DNA from: Microbacterium sp. VKM Ac-2923
GTDB lineage: Bacteria > Actinomycetota > Actinomycetes > Actinomycetales > Microbacteriaceae
DNA: 51,392 bases
Assembly: GCF_022815605.1 (NCBI RefSeq)
Contig: NZ_JALGRP010000016.1
Location: 1 to 51,392, forward strand
Direction of reading: 5' to 3'
Shown here: positions 46,713 through 51,392 of the stretch, piece after piece
Layout of the letters: every line of letters starts with the position of its first letter
Position numbering within the stretch: the first letter of the stretch is position 1
Notes under the pieces: generated by a model
Told to the model about the DNA's origin: nothing
Databases searched by the model: none
What the model saw: only the letters and a program-made list of their open reading frames with translations
Translations under genes and position numbers: made by a program

Positions 46713-47666
46713 CTACGCGGCCTTCCCGATGCCGTTGCCGCCGATGACCCGAGGGGTGAATGCCCGGTCGGGTGAGATGAGCGCCCGCAGGCGCTCGAGC
46801 GCAGCACACGCGGCGGGAGTGAGGTCGATGTCCCCTCGAACCTGAGCGTTCTTGGTGCTCACGAGCACCTGCTGAGCGTGAGCGATGAGTCGGCGCTCTC
46901 CGAGATAGGTGGTGATGGTCGGCCGCTCAATGAGGTTGTGGCGGACGGCGTAGCGCGACGCGCGAGCGACGACGAGGCGGTGGCGGATGGGGAGAACGAT
47001 CGCGGTCCATCCGATGCCCAGCATGATGATGAGCAGCCCGAGGAAGAAGGGGATTTCTGCAGCGTTCCATGCGGAGTAGCGGAAGGCGTCTCCGCCGTAT
47101 CCGAAGTGCGAGGCGGTAAGGAAGCCGATTTCGATCAGGCATCCCACGGTTGTCACGGCGAAGCCGGTGGTGAACACGACCTGCACTCCGCGCCAGTTGC
47201 GGCGGGCGTTGATGATCGAGGAGACGGACAACCACACGAGAGTCGCCATGTAGGCCGATCCGTAGAGCCACACGGCCGTCTGGTCGAGGCGATCGATGAT
47301 GAAGTCCTTGCTCGTGTCTCCGCGGTCGCGGATGAGCAGGAACGGGACGATGTAAGAGCCGAACATGAGGGCGAGGCCCCACCGGCTGCCGATGCGGCCT
47401 TCGCCGCCGGCGCGACGTCCGAGAGCTTCACGGAAGAACCAGAATGCGGACGTGGCCGCGAGGTCGCGGACGAGGGTGATCACGTTGGATCCACCCAACA
47501 GGGTGTCGTAGTTGTCGAACGGGACTGGCCAGCCGTAGGTGGAGAGGGCGACGATGCCGCTGACGGTGGCCCAGAACGCGGGGCGACCGGCGGGTGACGC
47601 GATGGCACGGGGCGCGCGCACCATCACCAGGGCGATGAGGAGCGCGAGGCATACCTGCTGGATCAT
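46713..47666 (-). CDS. Multi-TM protein, MAB_1171c-like
   Basis: A 317-residue protein with about seven membrane helices in residues 1-225. A cytoplasmic C-terminal domain (ARASRYAVRHNLIERPTITT, STKNAQVRGDIDLTPAACAALERL in pieces) follows. This matches a family annotated as MAB_1171c putative transporters, often found next to XRE and ImmA/IrrE genes. The ATG overlaps the ImmA/IrrE stop (ATGA). A receptor or sensor role is as likely as transport. Confidence 0.7.
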   Translation of the reverse strand: MIQQVCLALLIALVMVRAPRAIASPAGRPAFWATVSGIVALSTYGWPVPFDNYDTLLGGSNVITLVRDLAATSAFWFFREALGRRAGGEGRIGSRWGLALMFGSYIVPFLLIRDRGDTSKDFIIDRLDQTAVWLYGSAYMATLVWLSVSSIINARRNWRGVQVVFTTGFAVTTVGCLIEIGFLTASHFGYGGDAFRYSAWNAAEIPFFLGLLIIMLGIGWTAIVLPIRHRLVVARASRYAVRHNLIERPTITTYLGERRLIAHAQQVLVSTKNAQVRGDIDLTPAACAALERLRALISPDRAFTPRVIGGNGIGKAA

Positions 47667-48205
47667 CCGAAATACGTTTCTTCGGTCGTCCTATTGAGTG
47701 TTTGGATGCGGCGGACCATGGCGAAGGCTACTTCTTCGATTGCAATCTCCGCCTTGGCTTCCACACTGTCCGGATCGTCGGTAGGCGCGCAGAGGTGCGT
47801 GGCGCCGGCCCTGCGGTCGGGGTGCACCAGGCGCGGGATCTGCTCGCTGAACCAGGCGTCGGGAGCGTAGACGAAGAGGATGTGAGCGAGCTCGTGGCAG
47901 GCGTTCTGGCTTTGGTAGTGCAGCTCGTCGCTCTCTCGGCAGACGACGGTGCCGAACTCGGCCGTGTCGATCCACAAGCCGGTGACCGTTTTGAGGGCAG
48001 TGCTGGCGGAGGCGATCAAGTAGATGGGCTTGCCGTAGACCTTCTCGACAGCCGCTTGCAGGTCATCCCACGTCGCGGCCGCGGGAAGGGCGAGCTGCGC
48101 TACGAACTCGTCGGCGGCTTGGACGATGGAGCCGCTGCGACCCTGGCCGTTGCGGCGGAGCATCCGCCACCGGCCGCGGCCTCGTTCCGTGGAGTCTGAC
48201 GCCAT
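47663..48205 (-). CDS. ImmA/IrrE-type metalloprotease
   Basis: A 180-residue protein with zinc-protease motif HELAH (residues 104-108) preceded by LHYQSQNAC, and a C-terminal conserved acidic helix (EAKAEIAIEEVAFAMVRRI). The ATG at 48205 has GGAG 7 bases upstream; an ATG 12 codons earlier is possible. In ICEBs1, ImmA cleaves the adjacent repressor ImmR to start transfer. The XRE gene directly upstream is the obvious substrate here. Confidence 0.82.
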   Translation of the reverse strand: MASDSTERGRGRWRMLRRNGQGRSGSIVQAADEFVAQLALPAAATWDDLQAAVEKVYGKPIYLIASASTALKTVTGLWIDTAEFGTVVCRESDELHYQSQNACHELAHILFVYAPDAWFSEQIPRLVHPDRRAGATHLCAPTDDPDSVEAKAEIAIEEVAFAMVRRIQTLNRTTEETYFG

Positions 48206-48301
48206 AGGTGGACTCCGTTCGCCTGGCCGGGACAAGCTCATCCACTTTAGACGGCATTGCGCGCAGGGCGAAGCTGCGAGCCCGGCGGGGCGGAGCGTGC
48301 G

Positions 48302-49000
48302 CTAGCGGCGCAGCTCGGTGACGATTTCGGAGACGACGGCAGCGATGCCGCGCAGCTCGGCGGGCTCAATCGTGCCGAGGGAGCGCGCAGCGACGCGCTC
48401 GATGCCGAGGGTGCGCATGGCACCGTCGAATCCCAGCCGCGCCTCCACGGCTTCGACCAGCTCGGGATCGTCGCGAAGGAGGTAGTCAGGGTCGATGTCG
48501 AGTGCTTCGGCCACGGCGAAGAGTACGTCGACTCTCGGCGCGGAGGGGAGTTGCCCGGTCATGAGCAGGCCCCATTCTTGGCGGTCGATCGAGGCCCCGC
48601 TGAGGAGAAGGATCTCGGAGATTTTGGTGCGGGAAGAGGTCGCATCGAGGCCACGTGAGTTGAAAACGAGCGAGAGACGGCGCGCCAGTTCGGCGGGCCG
48701 GAGTGCGCTGGATTCTTCACCCGTGGTGTTTCCGTCTACGACGTAGCCAACCAACTCCTTGAAGGCTACGCGCCCGCGAAGTTGCTTCACGAGTGCATCC
48801 AGGTCGGCGTTGGTGGCGTGCACGAGGGCAAGAAGTACCGGTACCGGCATATCTCGCTCGCCCTTGATGTAGCGGAGGACGGTCCGATAGGGGAGGCCGG
48901 CTCTTTCGGCCGCGGCCTTCACGTTGAAACCGGCTTCGTAGATGGCGCTCTTGACGGCCTCGCCTATTGCGGCATTGACGTTCGTTGAGTCCACCTCCAC
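48302..49000 (-). CDS. XRE-family repressor, putative master regulator of transfer
   Basis: 232 residues with an N-terminal Cro/C1 HTH (FNVKAAAERAGLPYRTVLRY) and a second HTH-like domain at about 105-180 (SEILLLSGASIDRQEWGLLM, VDVLFAVAEALDIDPDYLL). It is divergent from the transfer operon, with operators O2 and O3 in the shared 135-bp region and a -10-like TAGAAT near its own start. Tandem HTHs could read two half-sites. It is likely the repressor of transfer and of itself. Confidence 0.82.
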   Translation of the reverse strand: MEVDSTNVNAAIGEAVKSAIYEAGFNVKAAAERAGLPYRTVLRYIKGERDMPVPVLLALVHATNADLDALVKQLRGRVAFKELVGYVVDGNTTGEESSALRPAELARRLSLVFNSRGLDATSSRTKISEILLLSGASIDRQEWGLLMTGQLPSAPRVDVLFAVAEALDIDPDYLLRDDPELVEAVEARLGFDGAMRTLGIERVAARSLGTIEPAELRGIAAVVSEIVTELRR

Positions 49001-49052
49001 ACCACGATTCTAGGTCGGCGGGTGTCGCCTGCCGTCAGTGTAGACAGGCAGT

Positions 49053-49066
49053 GTCCCATTTGGGCA
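49053..49066. promoter_or_regulatory. Operator O2
   Basis: GTCCCATTTGGGCA shares the 12-bp core CCCATTTGGGCA exactly with O1. It is centred 23 bp from O3, about two helical turns. Confidence 0.6.
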
Positions 49067-49075
49067 ACTCGCGAG

Positions 49076-49104
49076 TGTCCAAACGGGCATTTCTGGTCTA
49101 GGTT
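49076..49104 (+). promoter_or_regulatory. Transfer-operon promoter with operator O3
   Basis: TGTCCA (49076) and TAGGTT (49099) are separated by 17 bp. Operator O3, TGTCCAAACGGGCA (49076-49089), covers the -35 region, so a bound repressor would block the promoter. Confidence 0.5.
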
Positions 49105-49135
49105 GGTGCTCACGGCGATGAAGGGGACCACCGGC

Positions 49136-49672
49136 ATGAAGCACACACGGCAGCGCAACAGCGTTCAGCTCGGCGCGGTCGCCGTCGCAGTCGGGCTCGC
49201 CTTGGCGGGTTGCTCGAGCAGCGAACCGGCGGTGCAAACGTCCTCAGGCTCGACTCCTTCTGTATCGGCCACGCCCTCCGTTGAGGCATCCGCTGAGGAG
49301 ACGCCCGATGCCGAGTCGGTGCCGCACGACCACGACGCCGAAGCTGACCCGGATGCCGAAACCGACTCGACGGCTCTCGCGACCCGCGCAGTGACACTGT
49401 TCTGTCGTCCGTCCCTCGACTACGACACGTGGATCGCTGAGCTGTACCCGGTGCTGTCGCAGGCTGCGGCGGTTGCTTACGAAACCGTCGACCCGGCGAA
49501 CGTGCCCTGCACGGGCGTCACCGGTACCGCGCAGATTCGGGACACCGACGGTGCCTACACCGCGCGCGTCCTGGTCCCCACGGATGCCGGCGACTACTCG
49601 GTGTACGTGCACCGCCCCCTCGACACCTCTCCGTGGGCTGTCGAGCAGATCACCCCCTTGGCATCGGAGTAA
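49136..49672 (+). CDS. Transfer-operon lipoprotein
   Basis: 178 residues from the ATG at 49136 (AAGGGG upstream; an in-frame ATG lies 6 codons earlier). A basic N-terminus, hydrophobic stretch and lipobox LALAGC give a lipoprotein. A Ser/Glu/Asp-rich linker is followed by a folded domain (VTLFCRPSLDYDTWIAELYP, ARVLVPTDAGDYSVYVHRP). First gene of the conjugation operon. It may act at the cell surface as an assembly or exclusion factor, which is inferred. Confidence 0.75.
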   Translation: MKHTRQRNSVQLGAVAVAVGLALAGCSSSEPAVQTSSGSTPSVSATPSVEASAEETPDAESVPHDHDAEADPDAETDSTALATRAVTLFCRPSLDYDTWIAELYPVLSQAAAVAYETVDPANVPCTGVTGTAQIRDTDGAYTARVLVPTDAGDYSVYVHRPLDTSPWAVEQITPLASE

Positions 49673-49676
49673 CCCG

Positions 49677-50837
49677 GTGGCGAAGGGGGGAGTGGGGGTG
49701 CTGGCAGCGATCATGGTGCCCGTCGTCGCGATCGCGATGCTCCTGTGGGTGCTGTTCTTCGGCGGCTCGGCCGCTGCGGCATGTCTGCCGGGCGGGGGAC
49801 CGGTCAACGTGGCCGCGATCCCGGCAGATGCTCGAGTCGGTGGCTACGGCCACGATCAGCTCGTCAACGCGGGCCTGATCGTCAACGCCGGGGCCGCGAA
49901 GGGCCTCGGCGCGGACGGGCAGACGCTCGGCGTGCAGACGGCGATCGGTGAGTCCTCGCTGGTGAACATCAACTACGGGGACGGGGCGATCAACCCGGAC
50001 GGCTCGGTCGCTGACTCGATCGGCCTGTTCCAGCAGCAGTCGAGCTGGGGCACCGTCGAGCAGCGCATGGACCCCACGACCTCCGCGGGCTTCTTCTACG
50101 ACCGCCTCGTGGCAGTCGAGGGCTGGCAGACGATGGAGCCCTCCATCGCGATCAACAAAGTCCAGCGCAACGCCGACCCGAACCACTACACGAAGTACCG
50201 CGCCGACGCCGTGGCGATCATGGCCTACCTCGCCGGCCTCGGCAGCACCCCGGCCGCGACGACCGGGGCCGCAGTGCCCGTGTCGACGTCGACAGCCACG
50301 CCGCCCCCCGTGGCCGCCGGATGCGCGGCTATCTCCGGCGATGCGCAAGCTCTCGCGCAGGGCCTCGTGAAGGCGATGGATGAGGGGCGTCTGCGCTTCC
50401 TCGAGGACCGCTACGCGCAGCAGGTCCGCGACGTCGCCGCGGGCACCGCGTCGGCAGACTGCGGCCTCGACGTCCGCATCCTCCAGATCATCACCATTGC
50501 GCTGAACACGTTCGACACGGTGGGCGTCTCCGACCTCAACCGCAAGTGCACGAACGAGACCGGGCTAGGGGCGGGCACCGCCTCCTCCCACTACATCGAC
50601 GGCGGCGGTCACGCGGTGGACTTCACCGCATTCAACGGCACCGCCACTACGGGCTGCGACGCGAACGCCTTGCAGCTGCTCAGCGTCCTCGACCCCCAGG
50701 TGCCGAACGGCTCGCGGGCCGGCCAGATCCAGTGCCGCTCGACCCACTACACGAACATCGGCGGGTTCTACGACACCCCGAACCACCTGCACTTCGACAT
50801 GGGCTTCACCGACGCCCCTCTCACCCTCGCCGGATAA
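49677..50837 (+). CDS. T4SS cell-wall hydrolase: transglycosylase plus M15-like peptidase
   Basis: 386 residues. After one N-terminal helix comes a lytic-transglycosylase-like domain (LGVQTAIGESSLVN with catalytic Glu, then DSIGLFQQQSSWGT). A Thr/Pro/Ala linker leads to a C-terminal domain with SHYIDGGGHAVDF (SxHxxGxAxD-like) and NHLHFDM, the zinc motifs of M15-type peptidases. VirB1-like enzymes of Gram-positive T4SSs often combine two wall-cleaving domains. The GTG has GGAG 7 bases upstream. Confidence 0.8.
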   Translation: MAKGGVGVLAAIMVPVVAIAMLLWVLFFGGSAAAACLPGGGPVNVAAIPADARVGGYGHDQLVNAGLIVNAGAAKGLGADGQTLGVQTAIGESSLVNINYGDGAINPDGSVADSIGLFQQQSSWGTVEQRMDPTTSAGFFYDRLVAVEGWQTMEPSIAINKVQRNADPNHYTKYRADAVAIMAYLAGLGSTPAATTGAAVPVSTSTATPPPVAAGCAAISGDAQALAQGLVKAMDEGRLRFLEDRYAQQVRDVAAGTASADCGLDVRILQIITIALNTFDTVGVSDLNRKCTNETGLGAGTASSHYIDGGGHAVDFTAFNGTATTGCDANALQLLSVLDPQVPNGSRAGQIQCRSTHYTNIGGFYDTPNHLHFDMGFTDAPLTLAG

Positions 50838-50909
50838 CCGGACCTTCTCGGCGCCCCAACCGGCGGCACCGATAACCCCGCACCACCAACCAAGAAAACG
50901 GAGCACACC

Positions 50910-51215
50910 ATGTCTGTTCTCGCTCTCTCCTCCGAGCTGATCACCGCCGCCGGCGCCCTCGCCGGTGTCGTGCCCGACCCGGGCCCCGGCGGCATGCCCC
51001 CCGGGTTCGAGGCCTTCACCACCGTCATGGGCTGGGCCAAGTGGGTCGGCCTCGGCGTCGCCGTCGTCGGCCTGATCATCCTCGGCGTCACCATGACCGT
51101 CTCCGCCCGCCGCGGCGAAGGCGGAGAAATCGGCGGCTGGCTCGGCCGCCTGCTCGTCGGCGTGATCATCGTGTCCGCCGCGTTCACGATCGTTGGCTTC
51201 CTGATGGGCGCGTAG
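50910..51215 (+). CDS. VirB2-like small two-TM protein
   Basis: A 101-residue protein with a short N-terminal region, a Pro/Gly stretch (VPDPGPGGMPPGF), helices at about 43-64 and 79-100 and a short charged loop (SARRGEGGEIG). Size and topology match VirB2/TrbC-type subunits. GGAG lies 7 bases before the ATG. It sits between the wall hydrolase and the VirB8-like gene. Whether it forms a pilus in this Gram-positive host is unknown. Confidence 0.72.
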   Translation: MSVLALSSELITAAGALAGVVPDPGPGGMPPGFEAFTTVMGWAKWVGLGVAVVGLIILGVTMTVSARRGEGGEIGGWLGRLLVGVIIVSAAFTIVGFLMGA

Positions 51216-51256
51216 CGTCCCGGGGAAACCAACCGATCAACGAAAGGCACGACGTC

Positions 51257-51392
51257 ATGAGCGACACGGGATCCCGCAGCCCCTTCACCAGTCGAGGATT
51301 CATCTTCGGAGCGATCATCTTCGGAGTCCTCGTACTGGCGGCGATTCTGCTCGCTGTCACGTCCCTCGGCGGTGGGGGGGGGGGGGGGGGCG
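51257..51392 (+). CDS. T4SS VirB8-like protein, 5' part (continues at base 2)
   Basis: The ATG with GAAAGG upstream opens a frame coding MSDTGSRSPFTSRG, a membrane helix (FIFGAIIFGVLVLAAILLAV) and the start of a Gly linker. It then reaches the window end in a run of 17 G. The 3' part with the same Gly linker is at 2-622. A direct join is off by one base, so the G-run length or a few bases at the junction are probably wrong. Confidence 0.75.
   Translation, partial: MSDTGSRSPFTSRGFIFGAIIFGVLVLAAILLAVTSLGGGGGGGG

Noticed and set aside
51374..51390. Poly-G tract as a genuine long poly-glycine segment or slippage switch
   Set aside because: It sits exactly at the window end and breaks the frame on circular joining, so an assembly or sequencing artefact is more likely.
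1..51392. CRISPR array, tRNA or rRNA genes
   Set aside because: No regularly spaced repeats with unique spacers and no recognisable tRNA or rRNA sequence were seen.

Overview
The window is about 68-70% GC, with frequent GTG starts and ATGA/GTGA stop-start overlaps. Protein families (SCO6880-type T4SS, DUF4913, actinobacterial Rep and ParA, DUF3560) point to a high-GC actinobacterium, most likely Microbacteriaceae such as Microbacterium. It carries a replication-type HTH protein, ParA/ParB with two centromere-like palindromes, relaxase/MobC and a complete conjugative type IV secretion operon. One gene is split between the two ends of the window: its 5' part starts at 51257 and its 3' part ends at 622, and the break lies in a poly-G/Gly-rich stretch. 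I therefore read the window as an essentially complete, linearised circular conjugative plasmid of about 51.4 kb.

Layout (1-based). 49136-51392 joined to 2-8493: one plus-strand transfer operon (lipoprotein, two-domain cell-wall hydrolase, VirB2-like, VirB8-like, VirB6-like, SCO6880-like, VirB4, small membrane proteins, VirD4, DUF4913) ending in a strong bidirectional terminator. 8552-12055: minus-strand mob genes (MobC, relaxase, accessory protein) next to a hairpin-rich candidate oriT (12100-12310). 12989-14697: probable Rep and a small DNA-binding-like protein. 14781-26358: an arsenic island between two serine recombinases (ArsC, NADH-oxidase-like flavoprotein, aquaporin, ArsR-ArsC fusion, ArsR, ArsO-like, ArsN-like, DUF3800, MerR, arsenite-exporter-like protein, tandem HTH paralogs). 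26551-27411: small membrane proteins. 27700-29407 and 35808-44246: minus-strand genes with a leading-region character (SSB, NrdH, ParB-like, DUF3560, zeta toxin/antitoxin, UmuDC). 30158-35367: a stress cassette (lipoprotein, ECF sigma, anti-sigma, OsmC, UDG, TDT transporter, LysR) inserted between two copies of one repeat. 44436-45511: ParA/ParB. 45580-49000: minus-strand cluster of XRE repressor, ImmA/IrrE protease, multi-TM protein and anchored hydrolase, divergent from the transfer operon.

Two patterns stand out. First, four minus-strand operons in 27.7-40.7 kb are each preceded by a related 135-200 bp element able to form an extended imperfect hairpin (near-identical copies at 37799, 38964 and 40689; a second type at 29512 and 35421). 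Most are followed by the same short hairpin terminator. Together with SSB, ParB-like and SOS-polymerase genes, and with one coding strand, this is what would be expected of single-stranded-DNA promoters (Frpo-like) that fire on the incoming T-strand. That is inference. Second, a palindrome close to TGCCCATTTGGGCA occurs at four sites: twice between the XRE gene and the transfer operon, once at oriT/12323, and once upstream of the 14697 gene. This suggests a transfer regulon controlled by the XRE repressor, with the co-encoded ImmA/IrrE protease and membrane proteins as a possible signal input.

No rRNA, tRNA or CRISPR array was seen. All functions are inferred by reading sequence; no database search was run.
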